Below the pieces are notes generated by a model. The model saw only the letters and a program-made list of their open reading frames with translations, ran no database searches and was not told the DNA's origin. A stretch of DNA of 21,978 bases, from positions 1 to 21,978 of the forward strand of contig JAHHTY010000035.1 of assembly GCA_020024325.1 (NCBI GenBank). The letters are read 5' to 3'. Positions within the stretch are counted from its first letter, which is position 1. Each line of letters begins with the position of its first letter. The translations under genes and the position numbers were made by a program. Source of the DNA: Negativibacillus sp. Lineage in GTDB: Bacteria > Bacillota > Clostridia > Oscillospirales > Ruminococcaceae. Of this stretch, positions 15,301 to 21,715 are shown piece by piece.

Positions 15301-15842
15301 GACACATGGAAGCGGTCGGATATGAGATGTACCTCAAGATGCTTTCTGATGCAGTAGCGGTAGCAAAAGGTGAAAAACCGGATGCACATACAACCGAGTG
15401 TCTTGTGGATATCAGAATCGGAGCTCATATTCCGGAAAGTTATATCGAAAGCCTTGCACAGAGAATTGATATTTATAAGAAAATCGCTTCAATTCAAAAT
15501 GAAACCGATGCGCTGGATATCACAGATGAGCTGATTGACCGTTTTGGAGATCCACCGGAAGCGGTGAAGGGGCTCATTGATGTATCGCTGCTCAGGAATA
15601 CCGCAGCCCAAATTGGCATCAAGGAGATTTCTCAACGTGCCGACAGCTTGCTGCTTTATCCTGAAACAGTGGATATGGAAAAAGCAAGTCGTTTGGCAGC
15701 AGAGCTAAAGGGCAGAGTGATGCTCAATGCAGGTGCAAAACCTTATCTGACTGTCAAGGTTGCAAAAGGAGAAAAACCAATCGATACCATGCGGTTGGCT
15801 TTGGGAATTTTGTCCGGAGAAAATATAAGTTCTGTAAAATAA
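12372..15842 (+). CDS. mfd: Transcription-repair coupling factor Mfd
   Basis: Mfd is a DNA translocase that removes RNA polymerase stalled at lesions and recruits UvrA. The 1156 residues match the family's usual size. The order is: UvrB-like N-terminal module (about 1-340, with RREQVEGICQFARRGGILDIFPP near 167-189), CarD-like RNA polymerase-interacting domain (NVGDYVVHVSHGIGIFEGI from 489), RecG-like helicase with Walker A GDVGFGKTE (640-648), DEEQ (741-744), SATPIPR (767-773) and QIRGRVGRS from 910, then the C-terminal regulatory domain. FPYDETDDQL precedes the helicase as usual. GGTGG lies about 13 bp before the ATG, rather far. It is probably the last gene of the pth-mfd unit; no clear terminator is seen before the next promoter. 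Confidence 0.97.
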   Translation: MKQFLNVLDKMDEYQQLKTALQNGRTPISITGAAAAHKTHMIASLVSQLDKRALVIVPDESTAIRFTADLSTLLGEKVLHFPARDYVLLDVDGASGEFEHQRLGVLSAVLRKEARVVVSSIESACERTIPMQKLQDSILTIDQNESYDEEEIIKKLVSMGYQRREQVEGICQFARRGGILDIFPPNRTEPVRIEFWDDSIDTMSTFQVDTQRRQEDIEYVTIPPAREVLFDSPEKLIELLQKQMEAQKGKNGLKVKEHLQKDIERLDGGLNPVSIDRYLPILYQPTTIIDYFEADAMTFLCEPISCKESFSNAMAQHHEDVKILLEDGVLFRGCSVYYDDFTDLCRSLCKHAGVLMDTFSRSVGEVPLKELISITASQLSTWSGEYAILKDDIEDYMKTGFCCVVFAGTQRGAEALVHDLQHDFSADLVQDVASLVPGKVYVVEGTLSSGMEYPQLKLAVLSHTKTGSNRKKPLKQKKGVNIKNISDLNVGDYVVHVSHGIGIFEGIVKRDIHGVVKDYIKIRYAGSDMLFVPVTQLDLVTKYIGGKEDSVVKLNKLNSAEWAKTRARVKKAVKDMADELIKLYAQRAAAKGYAFSQDTDWQNDFERRFPYDETDDQLRCIAEIKADMEKETPMDRLLCGDVGFGKTEVAIRAAFKCVMDSKQCAVLVPTTILAWQHYQTFRKRMEGFPIKVDILSRFRTPREQEQVLEELRRGEIDILVGTHRLVQKDVKFKDLGLCIIDEEQRFGVKHKESFKEMRNNVDVLTLSATPIPRTLNMAMSGIRDMSTIEEAPQDRQPVQTYVMEHDWGILTQAMNKELRRGGQVFYLHNRVDTIDHCADTIRHFIPDATVVVAHGKMSEEQLSKVWKRLVDHEIDILVCTTIIETGVDVSNCNTLIIEDADRLGLSQLYQIRGRVGRSSRRAFAYLTVTKGKALTDVATKRLEAIREFTTFGSGFRIAMRDLEIRGAGNILGAQQHGHMEAVGYEMYLKMLSDAVAVAKGEKPDAHTTECLVDIRIGAHIPESYIESLAQRIDIYKKIASIQNETDALDITDELIDRFGDPPEAVKGLIDVSLLRNTAAQIGIKEISQRADSLLLYPETVDMEKASRLAAELKGRVMLNAGAKPYLTVKVAKGEKPIDTMRLALGILSGENISSVK

Positions 15843-15872
15843 AAACAGCCCTTTCTTTTTCGAGTTTATTCA

Positions 15873-15901
15873 TAGACTTTTCATAAGATTGGGTGTATAA
15901 T
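15873..15901 (+). promoter_or_regulatory. Possible promoter of the PrsA-like lipoprotein gene
   Basis: TAGACT (15873-15878), 17 bp, then perfect TATAAT (15896-15901), 75 bp before the ATG. The -35 matches at four of six positions. Confidence 0.5.
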
Positions 15902-15976
15902 AAAAAAGTGTTTTGCAAAAATCAATTTATAAAACACAGATAACAAAGAAGTATAAAATATCGGGAGGATATCTGA

Positions 15977-17053
15977 ATGAGTTTTCTGAAAAAATGTGCA
16001 GCAGTCCTGATTACAGGTGCAATGCTGCTTTCCTGTGCAGCCTGCTCTGCCGATACAAGCTGGATTATGAAAAAAGGCGAACTGGAGATGCCGGCAGGCG
16101 TTTACATCAACAATATGCTGCAAAGCCATTTTGATGCATCTATGATGGTTGAGGATTCGTCAAAAAATATTCTGAAACAGACAATAGAAGGCAAAGACGC
16201 TTCTGAATGGATCAAAGAAACGGCACTGAAGTCAACAAAAGAAAATATGGCAGTTTGTGACTACTTTAATGAGCTGGGTCTTTCTTTTACAGAACAGGAA
16301 TTGATGACCTGCAAGACACAGGCAGAGTCTTACTATGAACAGATGGGAACAAATTTAGAAAAGAACGGAATTTCTAAAAACTCTGTTGAGCTTATGTATC
16401 AGATAGTCTATATGAAAGCCAAAGTATTTGATGCACTCTACGGTCCGGGCGGAGAAAAAGAAGTTTCGCAAGACGAAATGAAAAAATACTACAACGAGAA
16501 TTACATTAAGATGGCAGTAGAAACCTTCAGCCTTCCGGCAGAAGCACCAGTAAAAGAAGACGCAACAGAAGAAGAGAAGGCAGCACAGAAGCAAATAGCA
16601 GAGATGCAGGGCAGCTCTGTTCAAAGTTCTGCAGAAAATCTTTATATTCAGGGTCAGATGGGACGCGATGACGGAAAAGATTGGAACGAAGTTCTAAACC
16701 AGTACAGAAAAGATAATGCACCTTCCGGTCAAGAATATGATATGAACACCAACAACTACCGCTTGCTTGACACTGCAACCACCCCCCTTGACAAAAAGGT
16801 TGTAACAGCTTTAAAAGAAGCTGAACTGGGAGAAATTGTGAAGGTTCAGACAGATACAATGATTGCAATTGGTGCAACCACTGATATCAACGCAGACCCA
16901 AGCGATTTTGAGTTTGTTCAGGAATCAATTCGTCATGCCTTAAAAGATGAAGAGTTTTCTAACCTGCTTTTGGAAAAAGCAAATGACGAATCCTTTGTTA
17001 TCAATCAGGATTCTGTAAATCGCTATCAGCCAAAGAAATTGGTGATTGAATAA
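15977..17053 (+). CDS. PrsA/SurA-like foldase lipoprotein with degenerate parvulin region
   Basis: The 358-residue protein has a lipoprotein signal peptide: basic KK at 5-6, hydrophobic core, and LLSC (17-20) or CAAC (20-23), so C20 or C23 would be lipidated. A SurA/PrsA-like helical N-terminal domain covers about 30-150 (YINNMLQSHFDAS, ELGLSFTEQEL). The region about 160-315 has parvulin-like layout (DWNEVLNQYRKDN, LKEAELGEIVKVQTD), but the usual HILV motif and its catalytic His are absent (MAVETFSLP occupies that place). It thus probably acts as an extracytoplasmic holdase/chaperone without isomerase activity. GGGAGG lies 8 bp before the ATG. It follows mfd, as PrsA-like genes do in several clostridia, and has its own promoter and terminator. 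Confidence 0.78.
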   Translation: MSFLKKCAAVLITGAMLLSCAACSADTSWIMKKGELEMPAGVYINNMLQSHFDASMMVEDSSKNILKQTIEGKDASEWIKETALKSTKENMAVCDYFNELGLSFTEQELMTCKTQAESYYEQMGTNLEKNGISKNSVELMYQIVYMKAKVFDALYGPGGEKEVSQDEMKKYYNENYIKMAVETFSLPAEAPVKEDATEEEKAAQKQIAEMQGSSVQSSAENLYIQGQMGRDDGKDWNEVLNQYRKDNAPSGQEYDMNTNNYRLLDTATTPLDKKVVTALKEAELGEIVKVQTDTMIAIGATTDINADPSDFEFVQESIRHALKDEEFSNLLLEKANDESFVINQDSVNRYQPKKLVIE

Positions 17054-17075
17054 CTTCGGCTAAGCTGAATTGTAG

Positions 17076-17112
17076 AAAAATCCACTCTGATAAAAAAGAA
17101 GTGGATTTTTTT
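17076..17112 (+). terminator. Terminator after the PrsA-like gene
   Basis: AAAAATCCACT (17076-17086) pairs with AGTGGATTTTT (17100-17110) around a 13-nt loop, followed by more T. It starts 23 bp after the stop codon. Confidence 0.85.
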
Positions 17113-17178
17113 GCATTTTTCATAAAAAAACCATTCCAAAATTCTATGAATGAATCTTTAAAATTTACATAATCATCT

Positions 17179-17207
17179 TCCACAAACGTACTTAGTTATG
17201 ATATAAT
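17179..17207 (+). promoter_or_regulatory. Promoter of the sortase gene
   Basis: An extended -10, TGATATAAT (17199-17207), is preceded at 17 bp by TCCACA (17179-17184, four of six matches). This leaves a leader of about 105 nt before the sortase start. Confidence 0.65.
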
Positions 17208-17249
17208 GAAAAAGAACATGATTCTTTTGAATCAAAAAAATGTATGTGA

Positions 17250-17289
17250 GTTTTGGCAGCTTCATCTTGTAAATTTGCTGCACCAAAAC
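17250..17289 (+). promoter_or_regulatory. Hairpin in the sortase 5' leader
   Basis: GTTTTGG (17250-17256) pairs with CCAAAAC (17283-17289), and CAGC/GCTG extends the helix past a 2-nt bulge, around a 16-nt loop. It lies between the promoter and the TAAGGGTG ribosome binding site (about 30 nt further). A smaller hairpin, TGATTC/GAATCA with loop TTTT, lies upstream near 17219-17234. No U tract follows either on the + strand. Confidence 0.45.
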
Positions 17290-17319
17290 ACAAAAATAAA
17301 AATGTAAGGGTGAACAGAT

Positions 17320-18459
17320 ATGAAAGATAGAATCGGACAGTCCACGAAAAAGAAAAAAGGACCGGCAGATAACAGCGTTTCCGGCGTAACAGGGGTTCCA
17401 AAACCAGATACTTTTGCAGGTTTTTCAGCAGGTGATATGAAGAAGTCCCCTAAAAAATCCAACCTACCGTTGGTGATTATAATTGTTGTAATCGTTTTGT
17501 TAGTAGCCGGAGCAGCATGGTTCTTTTTTGGCAGATCTGATAAAGGAACACAAACTTCATCGAAAGCACACATATCTTACCCTGTAAATACTGCGGAAGC
17601 AGACCCCCAGCAGCAAGCACTGCAGGATGTTATTTTAAGCGCAAAAAAACAGCGCGTTCCTACCGTGACCCAGCTTGTGGATTTAATTGCCATCAATAAG
17701 CTGGTAGGAACATTGGAATCCTCTGGAGATGGAAAAAATGCCAACATGGTTGCTTCTTTGGAAGAGGAATCTTTGGCAGAAAAAGCAGCAGAATTTAAGG
17801 CAAACAAAAATGATGACACAATTGGATGGATTAAACTTCCAAATACGAATGTAGATTATCCTGTTGTTTATAAAGCCGGTGTAGAAAACTACGCTTATTA
17901 TGAATCAAAAGGCTATGATAAAAATTATAGCAGGGATGGTGTTATCTGGGCAGACTATGAGTGTTCTTTTCCGGAACTTTCTCAAAATACCACCCTGTAC
18001 GGTCATAACTGGCACAACATCTACACACCAAGAACAATGGCAAATATGCAGAGTAACGATACAATGTTCTCTTTAGTGTCATCTTATCACTATACTGATT
18101 TTGCACAGGATAACCCGTTTATCTATTTCTCTACTACGGAGAAGGATTATGTGTTCCAGGTATTTGCAAGCTATTACACCGATTTAAGTTTTGGTTATAA
18201 CTTTGCAAAAATGAGCCAGGAACAGTTCCAGCAGGTTATTGCCGAAGCAAAATCTAAGAGCTTGTCAAACTACAATGTTCCTGTTACCAGTGAAGATAAA
18301 ATTCTTACTCTTTCTACCTGCACCAGAGTGCATGGAAATACTGACAATCAGCGTTTTGTAGTTATGGCAAAACTGGTTTCAGAAGGAACTCCTTCCAGCA
18401 CAATCAGTACCCACTCTAATCCGGTAGCGTATAATGCAAAGGTCGGACGTGATAAGTAA
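17320..18459 (+). CDS. Class B-type sortase
   Basis: Sortases are membrane transpeptidases that join proteins with a C-terminal sorting signal to the cell wall or to each other. The 379-residue protein has a cytoplasmic basic N-terminus (1-48), one membrane helix (about 49-70), a linker, and a sortase domain from about 165: IGWIKLPNTNVDYPVV (168-183), YYxxK-type segment, TLYGHN with H229, TLSTC with C334 and NQRF with R345. His, Cys and Arg are all present. The long insert between the two main motifs (NTTLYGHN to TLSTC) with WHN and helices is typical of class B. TAAGGGTG lies 7 bp before the ATG. No substrate with an LPxTG- or NPQTN-like tail is encoded in this window. Monocistronic. Confidence 0.92.
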   Translation: MKDRIGQSTKKKKGPADNSVSGVTGVPKPDTFAGFSAGDMKKSPKKSNLPLVIIIVVIVLLVAGAAWFFFGRSDKGTQTSSKAHISYPVNTAEADPQQQALQDVILSAKKQRVPTVTQLVDLIAINKLVGTLESSGDGKNANMVASLEEESLAEKAAEFKANKNDDTIGWIKLPNTNVDYPVVYKAGVENYAYYESKGYDKNYSRDGVIWADYECSFPELSQNTTLYGHNWHNIYTPRTMANMQSNDTMFSLVSSYHYTDFAQDNPFIYFSTTEKDYVFQVFASYYTDLSFGYNFAKMSQEQFQQVIAEAKSKSLSNYNVPVTSEDKILTLSTCTRVHGNTDNQRFVVMAKLVSEGTPSSTISTHSNPVAYNAKVGRDK

Positions 18460-18520
18460 ATTTCCCGTTATAAAAAAGATACAGATAACAGTTCAATAAA
18501 AAATCAGGTAATTATAATTT

Positions 18521-18566
18521 AAAACACAAAATCCTTCTCCTATTTGGGAGAAGGATTTTGTGTTTT
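18521..18566. terminator. Perfect bidirectional terminator between sortase and M23 genes
   Basis: AAAACACAAAATCCTTCTCC (18521-18540) is an exact reverse complement of 18547-18566, with a 6-nt loop (TATTTG). The descending arm on each strand ends in TTTTGTGTTTT. It serves both the rightward sortase and the leftward M23 gene. Confidence 0.95.
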
Positions 18567-18594
18567 GAGAGGAGGAGTCGGTAACCTGGAGTAT

Positions 18595-19392
18595 TTATTT
18601 TACAAGGGAAGCCGGGTCCACATATTTACCGTTATGTTTTACGTCAAAATGCAGATGAGGCTCCAACGAGAGTTCACAGGGAATTTCACCGACCGAGCCG
18701 ATTTGCTGACCGGCAGATACAGATGTTTGTTCAGATACCGGAATTTCATCGGAAAGCCCGGCATAGGTGATAACATATTCGCCGGAAGTTACTTCAACAA
18801 CATTACCCCACATAGGGTCAGCGTGAACGCTGGTAACAATTCCGTCGCAAGAGGAGGTAACAGCAGAACCTAAAGCCGCACTGATATCAATGCCGTTGTG
18901 GGTACGCCAATCATTCAGGGTTTCGTTTTTAACAAGCATATCTCCGCTGAATGGGGTGATGGAAGCACCGCTAACTGGCAAAGCGAAGGACAAATCGTCC
19001 GATGGCTGCTGCATTTTTGGCTGTGTGGATGCTTCGGCAGATTTTTGCTGTTCCGAAGAAGATTCTGGAGGCACAGAAGGCTGCAAAGCAGGTGTTGAGG
19101 AATCGTTGTTTGCTGAAAGAGATTCCTCCCCTTTGTCTGGTGTCTTGGCTGCCTTGTCCGAATGACTGTCGAAGTTTTCCTGTTTTGGGACATCTTGAAG
19201 CTTTTGCTCCGCAGGCTGGGTAAAAGGTTCTTCCTGTTGTGCCGGCGGAGTTTCGGATAAAGGGGCGTTTTCGATGTTATTGATGGTTTTGTCAACAGCA
19301 ACCCATGCGGCTGCACCAGCACCCGCAAGGCAGACTGCTAGGGCAAGATAGAATCCCTTGCCGGAGATGAATTTTTGAAATCCATTACTCAT
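18595..19392 (-). CDS. M23/LytM-domain membrane protein, SpoIIQ-like
   Basis: The 265-residue reading starts at the ATG at 19390-19392 with AAAGGAAGG 7 bp upstream; a longer frame to 19446 lacks a site. A membrane anchor (about 14-33) is followed by a Pro/Gln/Ser-rich linker (about 45-132) and an M23 domain (about 135-262). Metal ligands H165 and D169 (HNGID) and H248 in HLHF (H246-L-H248) are present. The TYAGLS segment (209-214) has Gly at 212, where active endopeptidases have a catalytic His. That, the single anchor and the small size resemble SpoIIQ, the forespore half of the SpoIIQ-SpoIIIAH channel. It may therefore be structural and not an active lytic enzyme. A standard cell-wall M23 protein remains possible. 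Confidence 0.82.
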   Translation of the reverse strand: MSNGFQKFISGKGFYLALAVCLAGAGAAAWVAVDKTINNIENAPLSETPPAQQEEPFTQPAEQKLQDVPKQENFDSHSDKAAKTPDKGEESLSANNDSSTPALQPSVPPESSSEQQKSAEASTQPKMQQPSDDLSFALPVSGASITPFSGDMLVKNETLNDWRTHNGIDISAALGSAVTSSCDGIVTSVHADPMWGNVVEVTSGEYVITYAGLSDEIPVSEQTSVSAGQQIGSVGEIPCELSLEPHLHFDVKHNGKYVDPASLVK

Positions 19393-19432
19393 GGTAATCC
19401 TTCCTTTCGTGGGTAAGATAATTTCCTCTGAC

Positions 19433-19463
19433 TGTATTTTGCACAAAGAAAAGGGTTTTATGC
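19433..19463 (-). promoter_or_regulatory. Possible sigma-F-like promoter of the M23 gene
   Basis: On the minus strand GCATA (19459-19463) fits the sigma-F -35 GYWTA. After 16 bp, GCAAAATACA (19433-19442) fits the -10 only partly (about 7 of 10). The -35 overlaps the stop codon of the upstream TauE half-gene. A vegetative alternative, TTGTGC with AATTAT at 17 bp, is also weak. Confidence 0.25.
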
Positions 19464-19853
19464 CTTGTGATGTAAAAAGTTTTTATAAAGATAAGAAAGT
19501 GAAAGAAAAAGTTCTCGAATCCCAATCAGTAAAAGAAAAACACCAAAGCCTTTTTTCAACAAATCGAGATTTAAATTGTTGGAAAGTAAACTGCCGCCAA
19601 TTCCACCGATTATTCCGCCCAGTAAACAGGGTTTGAGAAAGGTGGTATCAATCAATCCGTTTTTTCGATGGATCAGCAACGAAATAACAGCGGCAGGAAG
19701 AAATAAAAGTAGATTAACCGACTGCATTTGAGGTTGTGTTAATGAGGAAAAAAATGAAAGGTATAAAAGAAGAACGGTTCCTCCACCCAGTCCCATAGCG
19801 GCGACAGTAGAAGAAAGCAGCACAGCAAGGAAGGAAAATAGCGAAAAATCCAA
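19458..19853 (-). CDS. TauE/SafE-family membrane protein, second half-length gene
   Basis: The protein of about 131 residues has four hydrophobic segments and the motif AAMGLGGGTVLLLYL near the start, the glycine-rich signature that begins each half of TauE/SafE (DUF81) permeases. Full-length members have two such halves in one chain; here each is a separate gene. The start is uncertain. TTG at 19851-19853 has AAAGGGG 8 bp upstream. An ATG at 19869-19871 overlaps the upstream stop as ATGA but lacks a binding site, and an ATG at 19875-19877 is also in frame. The two genes are translationally linked. The substrate (sulfite, sulfoacetate or another anion) cannot be told. Confidence 0.82.
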   Translation of the reverse strand: MDFSLFSFLAVLLSSTVAAMGLGGGTVLLLYLSFFSSLTQPQMQSVNLLLFLPAAVISLLIHRKNGLIDTTFLKPCLLGGIIGGIGGSLLSNNLNLDLLKKGFGVFLLLIGIRELFLSLSYLYKNFLHHKA

Positions 19854-19867
19854 TTTATTTTCCCCTT

Positions 19868-20206
19868 TCATGACCATAAAATTTTAATAGAGCTGTATAA
19901 AATCAAAATAGAAAAGATGAGTTTTAAAATGGGGGCTGAAAATTTATTGAGTCCCCATGCTCCCAACAAAGAACCTAATAGAACAGGAATAAAAAAAGGA
20001 AGGCTCTCCTGTAACAGCAGGTTTCCGTGAAACCAATATATAACAAGGCTGATGATGGAGAGCGGAAGAACGACAGCAATGCTGGTTGCATGGGCTTTTT
20101 TAACCTCTAATCCTTGCTTTTCAAAAAGAGCCACAGCAAGGATTCCTCCGCCGGACCCAAAGAATCCGTTGAGTAAACCGATGCCCAGTCCAAAGAAAAA
20201 CAGCAA
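19868..20206 (-). CDS. TauE/SafE-family membrane protein, first half-length gene
   Basis: The product has about 112 residues with hydrophobic helices and the signature GLLNGFFGSGGGILAV near the start, followed by KKAHATSIAVVLPLS, both typical of the TauE/SafE N-terminal half. The TTG at 20204-20206 is chosen because GGGGGG lies 6 bp upstream. A TTG at 20225-20227 would lie inside the U tract of the preceding terminator and borrow the terminator stem as its binding site. The gene ends in TGA, overlapping an ATG of the second half. The two products probably form a heteromeric permease in the membrane. Confidence 0.82.
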   Translation of the reverse strand: MLFFFGLGIGLLNGFFGSGGGILAVALFEKQGLEVKKAHATSIAVVLPLSIISLVIYWFHGNLLLQESLPFFIPVLLGSLLGAWGLNKFSAPILKLIFSILILYSSIKILWS

Positions 20207-20225
20207 AGAAATCCCCCCTAAAAAC

Positions 20226-20268
20226 AAAACTCCTTCTTTTGGTAGTGTTACCTAAAGAAGGAGTTTTT
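20226..20268. terminator. Terminator after the SdpI-family gene
   Basis: AAAACTCCTTCTTT plus GGT (20226-20243) pairs with ACC plus AAAGAAGGAGTTTT (20250-20266), with one bulged base on each side, around AGTGTT. On the minus strand it runs into TTTTGTTTTTAG. It is 17 bp after the sdpI-like stop, and its U tract touches the binding site of the next gene. Confidence 0.88.
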
Positions 20269-20284
20269 ATACAAAGCAAAATTT

Positions 20285-20944
20285 TTAATCCGCTTTTCCA
20301 TGTTTAAGATAAACCTTGTAAGAATAAACAACCGAGAAGATGGTGTTAAGACTAATCAGAACAAACAAAATAATAATTTGATGTTTGTAATTGGAAATGA
20401 TTAAGGAAGTTATAATTATTAATAATCCGGTGATGAGAAAACTTAATCCGCTAAAACGCTGGCTTAAATTCCAGCAAATGTCGTTTGTCATACTCCATTT
20501 TGTTCGCAATCCCAAAACGGAGTTTTGTTTTACTTTCGGCAGGATATTTCCAATCACGATAAGAGAAAATCCAATTGCAATATTGATTATAGTACCAATC
20601 CTGCTTTGCAAAGAAGGCAGTTTTTCAACACAAGAAAAAGATGTGGTGAGCATACAGAAAAAAATTATATTAAAAACAATCAGCATGGAACAGCCGAGAA
20701 TATAAAAAATTTTCTTCGAATTTCCAGAATTTTGTTTGTGGGTATCTTTTATGGATAAAGCGAATAATAAAGATATAATGATGCAGAACACAGGTATAAT
20801 AAAAATTTCCGCGCGACTGCCCCAACGGTCCACCTCTCCGGAAAGCTGATAATGTGCGGGGATTTTTGTTGGGAGAAATGGGTAGGAAAATGTACTGATG
20901 AAGAATGGGAGGATTGTTAGCAAAATGTAGATTTTCTTAAACAT
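20285..20944 (-). CDS. SdpI/DUF1648-family membrane protein
   Basis: The 219-residue protein starts with a DUF1648 segment (LPTKIPAHYQLSGEVDRWGSR, about 29-49) between membrane helices. It then has further helices and the SdpI-type motif LPKVKQNSVLGLRTKWSMTND (about 140-160) with a following W and R/S-rich helix. About six hydrophobic segments are visible. SdpI in Bacillus is the immunity protein for the SdpC killing toxin and signals through the repressor SdpR, but most DUF1648/SdpI proteins have no known toxin. No sdpR or toxin gene is next to it. AAAGGAG lies 10 bp before the ATG, and a near-consensus promoter precedes it. Monocistronic or read through to TauE. Confidence 0.85.
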   Translation of the reverse strand: MFKKIYILLTILPFFISTFSYPFLPTKIPAHYQLSGEVDRWGSRAEIFIIPVFCIIISLLFALSIKDTHKQNSGNSKKIFYILGCSMLIVFNIIFFCMLTTSFSCVEKLPSLQSRIGTIINIAIGFSLIVIGNILPKVKQNSVLGLRTKWSMTNDICWNLSQRFSGLSFLITGLLIIITSLIISNYKHQIIILFVLISLNTIFSVVYSYKVYLKHGKAD

Positions 20945-20968
20945 TTTAATAAATCTCCTTTCTAGCTA

Positions 20969-20978
20969 AATCATGATT
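20969..20978. promoter_or_regulatory. Palindrome at the likely start of the sdpI-like transcript
   Basis: AATCATGATT is a perfect 10-bp palindrome at about +1 to +10 relative to the minus-strand promoter, between the -10 and the ribosome binding site. The position suits a repressor operator, but a palindrome of this length can occur by chance in AT-rich DNA. Confidence 0.3.
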
Positions 20979-20985
20979 AAAATAG

Positions 20986-21014
20986 ATTCTAAAGTATCAA
21001 AAAAGAAATGTCAA
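20986..21014 (-). promoter_or_regulatory. Promoter of the SdpI-family gene
   Basis: On the minus strand perfect TTGACA (21009-21014), 17 bp, then TAGAAT (20986-20991, five of six). The start codon lies 41 bp downstream. This is among the strongest promoter matches in the window. Confidence 0.8.
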
Positions 21015-21135
21015 GGATTTAGAAAATATATAGAAAGGTTCTTCAAAACGAAAGGATTAGATCAATGTAAAAAGTGAAGTAAAAATCATGTTTAAAACGC
21101 TCAAAAAGCGAGAGGGGATTTGAATAAAAGGCGGA

Positions 21136-21164
21136 TTGCTTTTTACCATGCAATGTGTTATACT
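21136..21164 (+). promoter_or_regulatory. Promoter of the orphan 115-residue gene
   Basis: An extended -10 TGTTATACT (21156-21164; hexamer TATACT 21159-21164) with TTGCTT at 17 bp (21136-21141). The leader before the ATG at 21268 would be about 97 nt. Confidence 0.55.
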
Positions 21165-21267
21165 CCACCTTATAAGTTCGATGGGAGTATTCATTAAAAA
21201 AAACGTCTGATGGCATCATACTTGAGCTACTTTGGTTGTATTATTACAGAAAGGATTGTTTGCTGCT

Positions 21268-21615
21268 ATGAGTCCAGAAAATACTACAATGATAAAAAGA
21301 TTTGTAATTGACGAATTACCTAACCATCCTGAAGTTATGGAATATTTAAAAACACAGGGCGGATATGAAAAAATATTCTCAAGATATTTGCAGGCACAGC
21401 AACTTGAAAGTATCAATCAAGGTATCAGAGACGGAGATAACCCTATAGCATGGGAAAAGGTAGAATCTATTTCTGACAGATATAATTTAGGGTTACAAGA
21501 AAGAATGCAGGAAAAGATTCGTATGCAGGGTCTTCCCAAAATTGTTTTGGTGGTTGAGTATGATGTAAAGGACGGCAAACTTCAAGATATATGGTATCTC
21601 CCACCATTAGAATGA
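21268..21615 (+). CDS. Hypothetical protein, 115 residues
   Basis: I do not recognise this family. From the ATG at 21268 (AAAGGA 13 bp upstream, rather far) it reads MSPENTTMIKRFVIDELP, then a charged helical part (HPEVMEYLKTQGGYEKIF, AWEKVESISDRYNLGLQERMQEKI) and ends in an apparent beta pair (PKIVLVVEYD, GKLQDIWYLPPLE). There are no membrane helices, signal peptide or Cys. It could be soluble alpha/beta and bind a partner. It stands alone between a promoter and a perfect hairpin, next to a repeat-rich stretch, which suggests an accessory region. Its composition resembles ordinary coding DNA, so I think it is real. Confidence 0.65.
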   Translation: MSPENTTMIKRFVIDELPNHPEVMEYLKTQGGYEKIFSRYLQAQQLESINQGIRDGDNPIAWEKVESISDRYNLGLQERMQEKIRMQGLPKIVLVVEYDVKDGKLQDIWYLPPLE

Positions 21616-21638
21616 TGCAATATAAAATAATTTTAGAA

Positions 21639-21678
21639 AAATGAAGCGGACAAATGATACCATTTGTCCGCTTCATTT
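21639..21678. terminator. Perfect hairpin after the orphan gene, probable terminator
   Basis: AAATGAAGCGGACAAATG (21639-21656) is an exact reverse complement of 21661-21678, around the 4-nt loop ATAC. On the + strand only TTT follows. On the minus strand TTTTTC follows, a better U tract. It lies 23 bp after the orphan gene and may stop transcription in both directions. Confidence 0.6.
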
Positions 21679-21715
21679 AGGTGTAATGAACTTGCAGTTT
21701 AAAATATTTTGCAAA

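Larger units (their letters stand above)
20945..21267. other. Divergent intergenic region with two promoters
   Basis: This 323-bp gap lies between the leftward SdpI-family gene and the rightward orphan gene. It holds one promoter for each direction (20986-21014 minus, 21136-21164 plus), a 10-bp palindrome at 20969-20978, and a small CGCT/AGCG dyad near 21102-21114. Nothing coding is supported in it. Confidence 0.6.
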
